Source of the DNA: Millisia brevis NBRC 105863
Lineage (GTDB): Bacteria > Actinomycetota > Actinomycetes > Mycobacteriales > Mycobacteriaceae
DNA length: 64,000 nucleotides
Direction of reading: 5' to 3'
NCBI RefSeq assembly: GCF_001552615.1
Contig: NZ_BCRN01000001.1
Span: 186,001-250,000 of the forward strand
Shown: positions 51,570 through 61,089 of the stretch, in pieces
Position numbering within the stretch: the stretch's first letter is position 1
Layout of the letters: each line of letters begins with the position of its first letter
Position numbers and translations under genes: made by a program
The notes under the pieces: model-generated
What the model was told of the DNA's origin: nothing
The model's database searches: none
The model's input: the letters and a program-made list of their open reading frames with translations, nothing else

Positions 51570-51941
51570 GTTCGTGTCCCTTTCCGGGAGCTATCGGAGA
51601 ACCTCGAAATGTCGAGCACTGACGACGCGGCCGTCGGGCGTATGCGGCCCGACATTGGGCTTCCGCATGGGTGAAGGGCTCGATCCCGCGATGAACACCA
51701 CCGTAGGAATCGGACATTCGCGCTTCGATACACAACGGTTAAACGTCCGCAACATGCAACTACCGCCGCGCGGACCGCCGCGATGAGAACTTCGACATAT
51801 GCCCGTAACAAACGGTGGCCGGGCCTTCTCACGGTGCGCCACATTCGCTGCACCGGGCCCGGGGAAACCGACCGATCGTCGGCACGATATCCCCCGCGCG
51901 CCGAATTGCCGGTCGGCACCCGGTCGTCCACTCTGTCCTGC
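51570..51941. promoter_or_regulatory. Divergent intergenic region of narK and the nucleobase permease
   Basis: No gene seen. GTCGGGC-GTATGCG-GCCCGAC (51633-51653) is a perfect 7-bp inverted repeat and CTCGA-AATG-TCGAG (51603-51616) is another dyad; both lie within 90 bases of the narK start and are candidate operators. I could not confirm a GlnR box by eye. Confidence 0.35.
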
Positions 51942-53195
51942 ATGAATATGAGCTGGAAGCTGCACGGCGACGGTCGGACGATCGCCGCCGACGAGATCGT
52001 CAAGCCGGATGAGCGGCTGGCGTGGCCCGCGACGATCGGGCTCGGTTTGCAGCACGTCGTCGCGATGTTCGGCGCCACCTTCCTGGTGCCGCTGCTCACC
52101 GGATTCCCGCCGACGACCACCCTGTTCTTCTCGGGTGTCGGCACGATCCTGTTCCTGCTGATCACCGGCAACCGGCTACCGAGCTACCTCGGCTCGTCGT
52201 TTGCGTTCATCGCGCCGATCACCGCGGCGGTCGCCTCGGACGGTCCCGGCGGGGCGCTGTTCGGCATCATCGCGGTCGGTGTCCTGCTCGCCCTGGTCGG
52301 TGTGCTGGTCCAGTTCACCGGCACCGGCTGGATCGACGCGCTCATGCCGCCGATCGTCGCCGGCGCGATCGTGGCGCTGATCGGCTTCAACCTCGCCCCG
52401 GTCGCGAAGGCCAACTTCGCGATCTCGCCGTGGATCGCGCTGATCACCCTGGCCGCGGTGATCCTGTGGACGGTGATCTTCCGCGGCCTGATCGCCCGCC
52501 TGTCGATCTTCTTCGGTGTCGTGGTCGGTTACATCGCCGCGGTGATCGCCGGGCAGATCGACTTCACGCCGGTCTCCGAGGCCGCCTGGATCGGGTTGCC
52601 CGACTTCCAGTCCCCGACGCTCGCCTGGTCGGTGCTGCCCGCGTTCCTGCCGGTGGTGCTGGTGCTGATCGCCGAGAACGTCGGGCACGTGCGCAGCGTC
52701 GCCCACCTGGCCGACCCGAGCCTGAACAAGCTGACCGGTCGCGCGCTTTTCGCCGACGGTGTCGCCACCACGATCGCCGGCGTGGGCGGCGGCTCCGGTA
52801 CCACCACCTACGGCGAGAACATCGGCGTCATGGCCGCCACCAAGGTGTACTCGACCGCCGCGTACTGGGTGGCCGGTGGCTTCGCGATCGCGCTGGGCTT
52901 CCTGCCGAAGGTCGGCGCCCTGGTCAACACGATCCCGCCCGGCGTGCTCGGCGGCGTCACCACCGCTCTCTACGGCCTGATCGGCGTGATCGGTATCAAG
53001 ATCTGGATCGACAACAAGGTCGACTTCTCCCGCCCGGCCAACCAGTTCACCGCCGGCATCGCCCTGGTGATCGGCATCGCCGACTTCACCTTCTCCAACG
53101 GGTCGCTGACCTTCAACGGTATCGCCCTGGGCACCCTCGCCGCGATCATCGTCTACCACGTGATGACCGCGATCGAGCGCGTTCGGACCCCCTGA
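51942..53195 (+). CDS. Uracil/xanthine permease (NCS2 family)
   Basis: About 417 residues with some twelve to fourteen membrane segments. Family signatures: LGLQHVVAMFGATFLVPLLT at helix 1, IAENVGHVRSVAHL with the substrate Glu, and GGGSGTTTYGENIGVMAATK. It is a proton symporter for uracil or a purine. ATG 51942 or ATG 51948 is the start; longer frames upstream are Cys/Arg-rich and unlike the family. A CACTCT-type box 9 bases before suggests a leaderless message. It is divergent from narK. Confidence 0.92.
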   Translation: MNMSWKLHGDGRTIAADEIVKPDERLAWPATIGLGLQHVVAMFGATFLVPLLTGFPPTTTLFFSGVGTILFLLITGNRLPSYLGSSFAFIAPITAAVASDGPGGALFGIIAVGVLLALVGVLVQFTGTGWIDALMPPIVAGAIVALIGFNLAPVAKANFAISPWIALITLAAVILWTVIFRGLIARLSIFFGVVVGYIAAVIAGQIDFTPVSEAAWIGLPDFQSPTLAWSVLPAFLPVVLVLIAENVGHVRSVAHLADPSLNKLTGRALFADGVATTIAGVGGGSGTTTYGENIGVMAATKVYSTAAYWVAGGFAIALGFLPKVGALVNTIPPGVLGGVTTALYGLIGVIGIKIWIDNKVDFSRPANQFTAGIALVIGIADFTFSNGSLTFNGIALGTLAAIIVYHVMTAIERVRTP

Positions 53196-53263
53196 CGGCC
53201 CGACCGGAAGAGACCATCCGTCGGCGGCCGGTTCACCGCCGCCGACGGGTGTTCAATGGGGAC

Positions 53264-53629
53264 ATGGCCACCAGTGAGATGTCCACCAACGGTATTCAGT
53301 CGATCTTCCTCGAAACCCACAGCTGGAAGCAGACCGCCGAATTCCTGCAGGCCCTCGGCTACTCCATCGACTTCGAGACCGACCACAACTCGGGTCAACT
53401 GCGCAACGCCACCGGCCCCACCATCTTCGTCGCCGAGGTCCCTGCCGAACAGCCGGTGCGCACCACCCTCGCGCTCGAGGTGCCCGACGCGGACGCCTTC
53501 TTCGCCACCGCGCCCGTCGAGGTCGTCGAACCGTTCACCGAGACCCATTACGGGACCAGGGAGATGACGGTTCGCGACCCCGACGGCCGGATCTGGAGCC
53601 TGCAGGCGCCGCTGGTCGACCCGAGCTGA
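53264..53629 (+). CDS. VOC-family (glyoxalase/bleomycin-resistance-like) protein
   Basis: 121 residues with one VOC unit pair: IQSIFLETHSWKQTAEFLQALGY at the start and MTVRDPDGRIWSLQAP at the end. The metal-ligand pattern is partial. Function unknown. The ATG at 53264 follows TTCAATGGGGAC, possibly leaderless; an in-frame ATG lies five codons later. The gene is convergent with the GyrI-like gene, 6 bases apart. Confidence 0.78.
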   Translation: MATSEMSTNGIQSIFLETHSWKQTAEFLQALGYSIDFETDHNSGQLRNATGPTIFVAEVPAEQPVRTTLALEVPDADAFFATAPVEVVEPFTETHYGTREMTVRDPDGRIWSLQAPLVDPS

Positions 53630-53635
53630 GTGGGA

Positions 53636-54139
53636 TCAGACGACCGGCAGGATCAGGTCGGTGCGCAGCCGACTCGGGTCGATACCCGGGAACGGCTCGG
53701 TGACGTAGGCCTCGATGGTGCGGCCGGTCGGCTGGGCGCCGGCGTCCAGCGCGGCCTTCGCCAGTCCGGCCCAGGCCTCGGGAAGGCCTTCGTAGGAGCC
53801 GACATGGCTGGCCGCCCAGGCGGTGCCCGGCTCGAGCGTCACCGGCACCGCGACGTAGTCGCCGAGTTCGAGCGGGCCGTCGATCGGCTCCGCCACCGGG
53901 AAACCGATCTCGAGGTCGAAGACCTCGAAGGGGCTGCCGTTATAGATCGCCAGCGCGGCGCCGACGGGGATGAAGGTGCCCTTCTCGGCTGCGGCACCGA
54001 GCGCGGAGAAGGTGCCGTCGAAGAGGGCGGGTAGCGCATCGAGAGTGGTCTTCTCGTGCCGGACGACCACCAGGTTCAGTTCGGGGATCGACACCTGGAC
54101 GGGTGTCTCGTGGGGATATTCCGGAATCAGGGAACTCAC
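53636..54139 (-). CDS. GyrI-like / AraC effector-binding domain protein
   Basis: 167 residues of the SHS2-type ligand-binding fold found in GyrI and BmrR-like regulators. VQVSIPELNLVVVRHEKTTL at the start and ASHVGSYEGLPEAWAGLAKA near residue 111-130 are typical. It lacks a DNA-binding domain, so it may sequester or bind a small molecule. ATG 54139 is the natural start. Confidence 0.78.
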   Translation of the reverse strand: MSSLIPEYPHETPVQVSIPELNLVVVRHEKTTLDALPALFDGTFSALGAAAEKGTFIPVGAALAIYNGSPFEVFDLEIGFPVAEPIDGPLELGDYVAVPVTLEPGTAWAASHVGSYEGLPEAWAGLAKAALDAGAQPTGRTIEAYVTEPFPGIDPSRLRTDLILPVV

Positions 54140-54269
54140 CCGGCCACCCTATCGACCGCCCCCTCCGTTTCGGTGGTTCGGGCCGCAATCGGGCACCCCA
54201 TCGCGGAGCCGCCACTAGGTTCATCGATGTGTTCCGCTCGCGCGAACCCAGGCGGCCCGGCAGGCGACC

Positions 54270-55595
54270 GTGACGCTGACCCCGACACGCATCGTCGCGC
54301 TCAGCTTCGCCGTGGCCATCGCGATCGGCACCGGTCTGCTGATGCTGCCCGCCGCCCGCGCCGACGACATCCCCACCGGCGTGGTCGACGCACTGTTCAC
54401 CGCCACCTCGGCGATCTGTCTGACCGGGCTGGTCATCGTCGACACCACTACCCATTGGTCGGGATTCGGTCTGGGGGTCATCCTGGCGCTGATCCAGATC
54501 GGCGGACTGGGCATCATGACGATGGCCTCGCTGGTCGGACTGCTCCTGGCCGACCGCATCGGGCTGCGCGCCCGCCTCAACACCGCCGTCGAGGCCCGCT
54601 CGACCGGCGGCATCGGCGATGTGCGGACCGTGGTGCTCGGTGTGGTCAAGATGAGCGTGATCCTCGAGCTGATCACCGCGATAGCCCTGGCGGCGCGCTT
54701 CCACCTCGGCTACGACGAAACGGTCCCCCGGGCGATCTGGCTGGGCGTCTTTCACGCGATCTCGGCGTTCAACAACGCCGGCTTCGCCCTATTCGGCGAC
54801 AACATGATCGGCTTCGCGGGCGATCCGTGGATCTGCCTGCCGCTGATCGCGGCGGTGATCACCGGGGGTATCGGCTTTCCGGTGCTCTTCGAAATCGGCC
54901 GGCATCTGCGTCGCCGCCGCCCGCCGCGCTGGACGGTGCACACCCGGCTGACGCTGCTGACCACCGCGGTGCTGCTGGTCGGCGGGACGGTCGCGGTGCT
55001 GGTCCTCGAATGGCAGCGCACCCTGGCCGGTTTCTCGATGGGTGAGCGTCTGTTGGTGGCGTTCTTCCAGGGGTCGATGCCGCGGTCGGCCGGATTCAAC
55101 AGCGTCGACTACGCCGCGATGGACCCGGCGACACTGCTGGTCACCAACGTGTTGATGTTCATCGGCGGCGGCAGCGGCAGCACCGCGGGCGGCATCAAGG
55201 TGACCACCTTCGCGCTGCTGCTGTTCGTGATCCTCGCCGAGGTGCGCGGCGAGTCGAAGGTGACCATCTTCGACCGCACGATGGATCCGCGGGTCCAGCG
55301 GCAGGCCCTGTCGGTGGCGTTGCTGGCGGTGGCGCTGGTGATGGTGCCGACGATCGTGCTGCTCGCCGGGACCAGCTTCGATCTCGACCACATCCTGTTC
55401 GAGGTGATCTCGGCATCGGCGACCGCGGGGCTGTCGGTCGGCCTGGCTCCACAGCTGCCGGTCTGGGGGCAGGTCATGCTGGTCGCGCTGATGTACATCG
55501 GCCGGATCGGGTCGATCACCCTGGTCAGCGCGTTGGCGGCGCGCACCCGCACCCGGCGGTACACCTACCCGCAGGAGCGCCCGCTCATCGGCTGA
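54270..55595 (+). CDS. TrkH/KtrB-family potassium uptake subunit
   Basis: 441 residues with about ten membrane segments forming four M1-P-M2 repeats. The selectivity-loop glycines lie in FTATSAICLTGL, SAFNNAGFALFG, GSMPRSAGFNSVD and SASATAGLSVG. It is the pore of a sodium- or proton-coupled K+ importer gated by the TrkA/KtrA protein encoded 40 bases downstream. GTG 54270 is the first in-frame start codon. Confidence 0.92.
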   Translation: MTLTPTRIVALSFAVAIAIGTGLLMLPAARADDIPTGVVDALFTATSAICLTGLVIVDTTTHWSGFGLGVILALIQIGGLGIMTMASLVGLLLADRIGLRARLNTAVEARSTGGIGDVRTVVLGVVKMSVILELITAIALAARFHLGYDETVPRAIWLGVFHAISAFNNAGFALFGDNMIGFAGDPWICLPLIAAVITGGIGFPVLFEIGRHLRRRRPPRWTVHTRLTLLTTAVLLVGGTVAVLVLEWQRTLAGFSMGERLLVAFFQGSMPRSAGFNSVDYAAMDPATLLVTNVLMFIGGGSGSTAGGIKVTTFALLLFVILAEVRGESKVTIFDRTMDPRVQRQALSVALLAVALVMVPTIVLLAGTSFDLDHILFEVISASATAGLSVGLAPQLPVWGQVMLVALMYIGRIGSITLVSALAARTRTRRYTYPQERPLIG

Positions 55596-55635
55596 GCGAC
55601 GCGCCCACATCCGGACGACAACGAGAGGAACGGCA

Positions 55636-56301
55636 GTGGCGACTAAGGACACCTCGAATGTGGTGGCCGTCCTGGGGCTCGGGCGCTTCGGACGGTCGCT
55701 GGCGCTCGAGCTGATGCGCGAGGGGGTCGAGGTGCTCGGTGTCGACTCGCGCGAGGTGGTCGTCCAGCGCCTCTCCGGGCAGCTGACCCACGCCGTCGTC
55801 GCCGACACCACCGACGAGGAGTCGCTGCGGCAGCTGTCGGTACACGAGTACACCCGGGCGGTGGTCGCGATCGGCACCGATCTCGAGGCCAGCCTGCTGA
55901 CCGCCTCGGCGCTGCTCGACATGGAGATCCCGAATATCTGGGCCAAGGCGACCAGCTCGGCGCACGCGAAGATCCTCACCCAGATCGGCGTCCACCACGT
56001 GGTGCAACCGGAGTACGACATGGGCAAGCGGGTCGCCCACCTGGTGCGCGGACGCATGCAGGACTACATCGAGTTCGACGACGGGTTCGCCCTGGCCAAG
56101 ACCACGCCGCCGGCGTTCGTGATCGGTCGGCGGTTGGCCGATTCGACGATCCGCACCAAGTACAAGGTGACGGTGGTGGCGATCAAGCGCCCCGGCGAGG
56201 GCTTCACCTACGCGACCGAGGACACCGTGCTGGCGCCGGAGGACACGATCATCGTCTCCGGAACGGTGCACGACACCGAGCGCTTCACCGACCTAGCATG
56301 A
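55636..56301 (+). CDS. TrkA/KtrA-family potassium channel regulatory protein
   Basis: 221 residues. The N-terminal RCK_N Rossmann domain has VAVLGLGRFGRSLALELM with GxGxxG and ADTTDEESLRQL, and the C-terminal RCK_C domain starts near IGRRLADSTIRTKYKVTVVA. It binds NAD(H)/ATP and gates the TrkH-like pore. GTG 55636 has AGAGGAACG upstream. It forms an operon with the pore gene. Confidence 0.92.
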   Translation: MATKDTSNVVAVLGLGRFGRSLALELMREGVEVLGVDSREVVVQRLSGQLTHAVVADTTDEESLRQLSVHEYTRAVVAIGTDLEASLLTASALLDMEIPNIWAKATSSAHAKILTQIGVHHVVQPEYDMGKRVAHLVRGRMQDYIEFDDGFALAKTTPPAFVIGRRLADSTIRTKYKVTVVAIKRPGEGFTYATEDTVLAPEDTIIVSGTVHDTERFTDLA

Positions 56302-56356
56302 GACCGCCCGGCACGAAACGTGGCCGGCAGCGCCGGCACCCACCATGATGGGGCCT

Positions 56357-57697
56357 ATGAGCTTCCGCCAGACGGACGACTTCGACACTTCACCGGAACA
56401 GCTGTGGGCCTGGTTGTCGCGCCCCGGCGCCATCCACCGCCTGATGCCCCCGTGGCAGCCGATCACCGTGGTCCGCGAGGCGGCGAATCTGCGGGACGGC
56501 CGCGCGCAGTTGCGGGTCCTCGGGCTGCCGTGGACCGCCCGCCACGACCCGTCCGGGTACATCGAGGGCTCCCGTTTCGTCGACGAACTGCTCGTCCCGG
56601 TGCCCGGATTTCTGCCGCTGCCGACCGTGGTGCCGTGGCGTCACGAACACACCCTGGAGGCGAGCCCCACCGGGGTGAACATGACCGACGAGGTCAGCAC
56701 CCCGGCACCGGGCGCCCTGCTCGATGGGATCTTCCGGTACCGCACCCGACAGGTCCGCGACGACCTCGCCGCCCACCGCCGGTACTCCGCGACGCCGCTG
56801 ACCGTCGCGGTGACCGGCACCAACGGGATGATCGGCACCGCGTTGACCGCGCTGCTGTCGACCGGTGGACATCGGGTGATCAAGCTGGTGCGGAAGGCAT
56901 CCGGGGGCGACACCCTCGAACAGCGGGTCTGGGACCCGGCCGCGCCGACGCCGGAACTGTTCGCCGACGTCGACGCGGTGGTCCACCTCGCGGGCGCGCC
57001 GATCCTCGGCCGGTTCACCGAGGGACACAAGCAGAAGGTGCGCGACTCGCGGGTCGGTCCGACCAAGCTGCTGGCGCGGGCGGCGAGCGCCGCCGGGGTG
57101 TCGACCTTCGTCAGCGGTTCGGCGATCGGCTTCTACGGCGCCGACCGGGGCGACGAGGAGTTGCCCGAAACCGCGGGGCGCGGCACCGGATTCCTCGCCG
57201 ATGTGGTGGCCGACTGGGAGGCCGACGCGGTCGACGGCGTCGGGCCCGACACCCGACTGGTGCGGGTGCGCACCGGAGTGGTGCTCTCCCCGGCCGGCGG
57301 CATGCTGCGCCTGCTGTACCCGATGTTCGCCGCCGGGCTCGGCGGACCGCTCGGCGACGGCAAGCAGTGGTTCTCCTGGATCTCGTTGGACGACATGGTC
57401 GAACTGCTCCTGCGCGCGGTGACCGATCCGGAGCTCTCCGGGCCGATCAACGCGGTGGCCCCACATCCGGTGCGGTACAGCGAATTTGCCCACACCCTCG
57501 GGAAGGTGCTGCACCGACCGGCGATCCTGCCGGTGCCCTCGCTGGGTCCGCAGGTCCTGCTGGGGCGCGAGGGCGCCGAGGAGTTCGCGCAGGCCGACCA
57601 GCGAGTGGTGGCCGCCAAGCTGTCCGACGCGGGTCACCACTACCGCCACCCGACGATCGACGTGGCGCTGGCGCATCTGCTCGGGAAGGCCGACTGA
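56357..57697 (+). CDS. TIGR01777-family NAD-dependent epimerase with N-terminal SRPBCC domain
   Basis: 446 residues. Residues about 1-150 form a polyketide-cyclase/SRPBCC domain (TDDFDTSPEQLWAWLSRPGA). From about 150 the extended SDR domain follows: VTGTNGMIGTALTALL, VVHLAGAPI and GSAIGFYGADRGDEEL. Homologues are YfcH-like proteins of unknown substrate; the fusion is common in actinobacteria. ATG 56357 fits the family start better than ATG 56345 or 56348. Confidence 0.87.
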   Translation: MSFRQTDDFDTSPEQLWAWLSRPGAIHRLMPPWQPITVVREAANLRDGRAQLRVLGLPWTARHDPSGYIEGSRFVDELLVPVPGFLPLPTVVPWRHEHTLEASPTGVNMTDEVSTPAPGALLDGIFRYRTRQVRDDLAAHRRYSATPLTVAVTGTNGMIGTALTALLSTGGHRVIKLVRKASGGDTLEQRVWDPAAPTPELFADVDAVVHLAGAPILGRFTEGHKQKVRDSRVGPTKLLARAASAAGVSTFVSGSAIGFYGADRGDEELPETAGRGTGFLADVVADWEADAVDGVGPDTRLVRVRTGVVLSPAGGMLRLLYPMFAAGLGGPLGDGKQWFSWISLDDMVELLLRAVTDPELSGPINAVAPHPVRYSEFAHTLGKVLHRPAILPVPSLGPQVLLGREGAEEFAQADQRVVAAKLSDAGHHYRHPTIDVALAHLLGKAD

Positions 57698-57753
57698 CAC
57701 CACCGCCGCCCGGCTGCCCTGCGCGGTCGCGGCAGCGCCCCTACGCTGATCGG

Positions 57754-58932
57754 GTGATCGACGCCGCGGAGCTTCTCGATCTCGGCGATCCCGACGTCGT
57801 CGCCGACCCGTATCCCCACTTTCGGGTGCTGCGGCAGCGGGCGCCGCTGGCTCGGCACAGCGGGCTCGGCATGTATGTGGCCACCGGCTACGAGCAGTGC
57901 GCGCAGGTGCTGCGGGAGCGCGGGATGGGACGCACCTTCCGGCCGCGTGTTCCGGCCGCCGAGTGGGAGACCTTCAACTGGTTGCACGCCGACGCGATCC
58001 TGGAGAACGAGCCGCCCACCCATACCCGGTTGCGTCGGCTCGTCCAGGGCGCCTTCGGACGCGGGCATGTGGAGCGGCTGCGCCCGCGGATCGAGGAGTT
58101 GACCGCCGGTCTGCTCGATCGGTGCGCCGAGCGCCTGGCGGAGACCGGCTCCTTCGACGTGATCGCCGAACTTGCCGAGCCCCTACCGGTATTGGTGATC
58201 GCCGAACTGCTCGGCTGGCCGCAGGACGATCGGCATCTGCTGCGGCCGTGGTCGCAGGCCATCGTGAAGATGTACGAGGTCGACCGCACTCCCGAACAGG
58301 AGGCGGCGGCGGTCCGGGCGAGCGACGACTTCGCCGCCTACACCGAACAGCTTGCCGCCGAACGCACCTCGCATCCGGGTGACGACCTGCTGTCCGATCT
58401 GGTCCGGGCCCGCGACGGTGCGGATCGGCTGACGACGCGAGAGTTGATCGCGACGGTGGTGCTGCTGCTCAACGCCGGCCACGAGGCGAGCGTCAACGGC
58501 TTCGGCAACGGGATCGTCTCGCTGCTGGAGTCGGGCGGTCCTGCAGGCGCCGGCGCGCCGCTGGTCGAGGAGATGCTGCGGCACGATTCGCCGCTGCAGA
58601 TGTTCGTGCGCACCGCGTTCACCGATGTCGAGATCTCGGGGACCACGATCCGCGCGGGTGAATCGGTCGCCGCCCTGCTCGGCGCCGCCAATCGCGACCC
58701 CGCGGTCTTCGAACAGCCCGATCGCTTTGTCCCCGAACGTGATCCGAACCGGCATCTCGCCTTCGGCCTCGGCATCCACTTCTGCCTCGGCGCCCCGCTC
58801 GCCCGCCTGGAACTGGAGGTCGGCGTCGAGGCACTGTTGCGCCGCTTCGGCCCGCTGCGCGTCGCCGAGGCCCACCGCCGGCCGACCTTCGTGCTGCGCG
58901 GCTACGAACGCATGGCCCTCACCCGGGGCTGA
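57754..58932 (+). CDS. Cytochrome P450
   Basis: 392 residues. The I helix has LLNAGHEASVNGFG (the usual Thr is Ser), the ExxR Glu is in EEMLRHDSPLQMF, and the haem Cys is in FGLGIHFCLGAPLARLE. It is a soluble bacterial class-I monooxygenase; the substrate is unknown and no ferredoxin is beside it. GTG 57754 follows TACGCT by 6 bases, so the message is probably leaderless. It starts 56 bases after the epimerase. Confidence 0.93.
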   Translation: MIDAAELLDLGDPDVVADPYPHFRVLRQRAPLARHSGLGMYVATGYEQCAQVLRERGMGRTFRPRVPAAEWETFNWLHADAILENEPPTHTRLRRLVQGAFGRGHVERLRPRIEELTAGLLDRCAERLAETGSFDVIAELAEPLPVLVIAELLGWPQDDRHLLRPWSQAIVKMYEVDRTPEQEAAAVRASDDFAAYTEQLAAERTSHPGDDLLSDLVRARDGADRLTTRELIATVVLLLNAGHEASVNGFGNGIVSLLESGGPAGAGAPLVEEMLRHDSPLQMFVRTAFTDVEISGTTIRAGESVAALLGAANRDPAVFEQPDRFVPERDPNRHLAFGLGIHFCLGAPLARLELEVGVEALLRRFGPLRVAEAHRRPTFVLRGYERMALTRG

Positions 58933-58968
58933 TACGGTCGCAGCGGCCATCGACGAACGGGGGATGCA

Positions 58969-59157
58969 GTGGTGCCGGACAGGGTGAAAATTACCGCGTT
59001 GGCGGGTTTTGTCGCCATGGCGTTCTGGCAGTTCTTTGCCGTCGCCGCCGATGTCGGTAAACAACGCATCCTGATGTGGGCGCTGCTGCTGTTCGTGATC
59101 TCGGCCGGGATCACCTGGCTGGTCACCGGCCGGCGGCAGCGCTCGGATACCCCCTGA
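58969..59157 (+). CDS. Small two-helix membrane protein
   Basis: 62 residues with two membrane segments (VKITALAGFVAMAFWQFFAV and QRILMWALLLFVISAGITWL) and a basic end. Not recognised. GTG 58969 or 58972 with GGGGGA upstream. It lies 36 bases after the P450 gene on the same strand and converges on the encapsulin gene (6-base gap). Confidence 0.6.
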   Translation: MVPDRVKITALAGFVAMAFWQFFAVAADVGKQRILMWALLLFVISAGITWLVTGRRQRSDTP

Positions 59158-59163
59158 TCCCGC

Positions 59164-59964
59164 TCAGCTGTTGAGCGCCACCGCTGCTTCGGCCGTGTCG
59201 ACGATGAACGTCAGCGTCTCCTGCAGGTAGAGGGTGATCGTCGTCGCGTCGTGCGCGAGGTAGCCGATCGACAGATCCTGGCCGAGCCGCAGGGTGTAGT
59301 CGCCGCCGCGGGTGGACAGCAGCGCCGCGCCGGTCAGGGCGGGCGCCCAGACGATGTCGTCGACCACCCGGCTGAGGTGGGCGTGGATCGGATAGCCGTG
59401 GTCGGAGGTCTCGGTGACCTCGGTGTACAGATCGGCGCTCAGGACCAGCGCATAGGGACCGTCGACGCCGGCCAGGCGCAACTCCCCCAGCCCATGGGCG
59501 ACGGCGGTGGGCAGTTCCCGTACATCCGAGGGCAGCGTGATCGGGGCGTTGGTCGACTCCGGCCGAACGCCACCGATCCTGGCGTCCTCCCACCCGTCGA
59601 AGATCGCGCGGTCCTCGGCGAAGGCGATGCGCTTGGCGGCCTCCCGCGCCGGGTCCCAGTCCGGGTCCGGAGCGCCGCGCTCGACGTCGTCGACCGCCTG
59701 CCGGGAGACGACGAAGGGCACCCGCAGCTCGACGATCGGCTGCACCGTCCGCAGCTGCGAGAGCAGACCGTCCTCGGAGGACGCCAATTCGGCGACATGA
59801 CCGGTGCCGACCGCGGAGAGCTTGTAGCCGCCCGGCTCGGCGACGTCGACCACCCGGCGGCCGGCGACATTCGCGGTGAAGGTCGACCGCACCTCGCCCT
59901 CGAGGTCCTTCCAGGCCGCCTCGGAGACGGGAGCGAGCTCGCGGTGCAGATTGTTGACGGTCAT
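59164..59964 (-). CDS. Encapsulin (linocin M18-type) nanocompartment shell protein
   Basis: 266 residues of the HK97-like fold. It starts NNLHRELAPVSEAAWKDLEG and carries ARTFTANVAGRRVVDV-type sequence (TFTANVAGRRVVDVAEPGG) and DHGYPIHAHLSRVVDDI, the encapsulin family core. It self-assembles into a shell that encloses cargo protein. ATG 59964 overlaps the stop of the DyP peroxidase gene as ATGA, so cargo and shell are made together. Confidence 0.94.
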   Translation of the reverse strand: MTVNNLHRELAPVSEAAWKDLEGEVRSTFTANVAGRRVVDVAEPGGYKLSAVGTGHVAELASSEDGLLSQLRTVQPIVELRVPFVVSRQAVDDVERGAPDPDWDPAREAAKRIAFAEDRAIFDGWEDARIGGVRPESTNAPITLPSDVRELPTAVAHGLGELRLAGVDGPYALVLSADLYTEVTETSDHGYPIHAHLSRVVDDIVWAPALTGAALLSTRGGDYTLRLGQDLSIGYLAHDATTITLYLQETLTFIVDTAEAAVALNS

Positions 59965-61010
59965 GGCGTGCTCCTTTTGAGGCTGCCGATGCCGAGCGAG
60001 GCGTCGGCGGTCGGTGCGGAATCGTCCGGGTCCTGCGAGGTGATGTCCTGCGCCGCAGCGGAATCGGCGGCCGCGGGTTGGGCGTCGAAGAAGGTGGGCG
60101 GCGGGGTGTAGAAGAGCACCCCGGTCACCGCGGTCGAGAAGTCGAGGATCCGGTCGGTGGTACCGGGAGGGTTGCCCAGGAACATATTTCGCAGCATCTG
60201 CTCGGTGACCGCCGGGGTGCGCGCGTAGCCGATGAAGTAGGTGCCGTATTCGGCGGTCCCGACCGCACCGAAGGGCATGTTGTCGCGCAGGATCTGCAGC
60301 TGGTTGCCGTCGGCGTCGTTGACGGTGTTGAGCGCGACATGCGAATTGACCGGCTTGACGTCGTCGGGCAGTTCGACATCGGCCAGCTTGGTGCGGCCGA
60401 TCGCGGCTTCCTGCTGCTCGACGGTCAACGCGTTCCAGGCCGACATGTCGTGCAGGTACTTCTGGACGATCACGTAGGAGCCGCCGGCAAAGGTCGGGTC
60501 CTCGTCGCCGATCACCACCGCGTCGAACTTCGCCCGGCCGGTCGGGTTCTCGGTGCCGTCGACGAATCCGAGCAGATCACGCAGGTCGAAGTAGCGGAAG
60601 CCGTGCACCTCGTCGACCACCTCGGCGACACCACCGAGCCGATCCATGAACAGCGTGGCCAGCTCGAAGCACAGGTCGAGCCGCTCGGCACGGATGTGCA
60701 GCAGCAGATCACCCGGAGTGGACGGAGCATGGTGCACCGGCCCGTCCAAGGCGATGAACTCGTGCAGATCGGCCGGCCGCGGTCCGGCGTACAGCCGATC
60801 CCAGGCGTCGGAGCCGATCCCGATCACCAGGGACAGGTTGTTCTCCGGGGATCGGAATCCCACCGAGCGCAGCAGCCCACCGGAATCGGCCAGCACGTCC
60901 CGCACGGTCGACTCACCGCCGGGGGAGATCGTCAGCACCAAGAAGATCGCCGCATGGGTCACCCCGTCCAGAACGGCGCCGGGCTCCGGATAGTGCGCCT
61001 CGTCGGTCAT
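59961..61010 (-). CDS. Dye-decolorising (DyP) peroxidase with encapsulin targeting peptide
   Basis: 349 residues. The DyP motif GFVDGTENP (GxxDG) is intact and the proximal haem His is in KPVNSHVALN. The C-terminal extension after about residue 310 is flexible and ends ADASLGIGSLKRSTP; LGIGSLK (339-345) is the encapsulin cargo-loading peptide. The enzyme uses H2O2 on broad substrates inside the shell. ATG 61010 is the start. An IdeR-like half-box lies about 80 bases upstream. Confidence 0.95.
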   Translation of the reverse strand: MTDEAHYPEPGAVLDGVTHAAIFLVLTISPGGESTVRDVLADSGGLLRSVGFRSPENNLSLVIGIGSDAWDRLYAGPRPADLHEFIALDGPVHHAPSTPGDLLLHIRAERLDLCFELATLFMDRLGGVAEVVDEVHGFRYFDLRDLLGFVDGTENPTGRAKFDAVVIGDEDPTFAGGSYVIVQKYLHDMSAWNALTVEQQEAAIGRTKLADVELPDDVKPVNSHVALNTVNDADGNQLQILRDNMPFGAVGTAEYGTYFIGYARTPAVTEQMLRNMFLGNPPGTTDRILDFSTAVTGVLFYTPPPTFFDAQPAAADSAAAQDITSQDPDDSAPTADASLGIGSLKRSTP

Positions 61011-61089
61011 TGCCGCCCCCTCTCGACGCGTTCCGGTGTGCCGTCGATCGGGCTCGACACACGGGGTCGGACCGGATGCCGCTCCCGCC

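Noticed and set aside
51570-51941. GlnR-box in the narK promoter
   Set aside because: Expected from mycobacterial nir regulation, but I could not find a convincing pair of GlnR half-sites by eye; a matrix scan is needed.
53196-53263. Extension of the VOC gene upstream through the permease end
   Set aside because: The longer frame overlaps the permease in another frame and is Arg-rich; the VOC homology begins at 53264.
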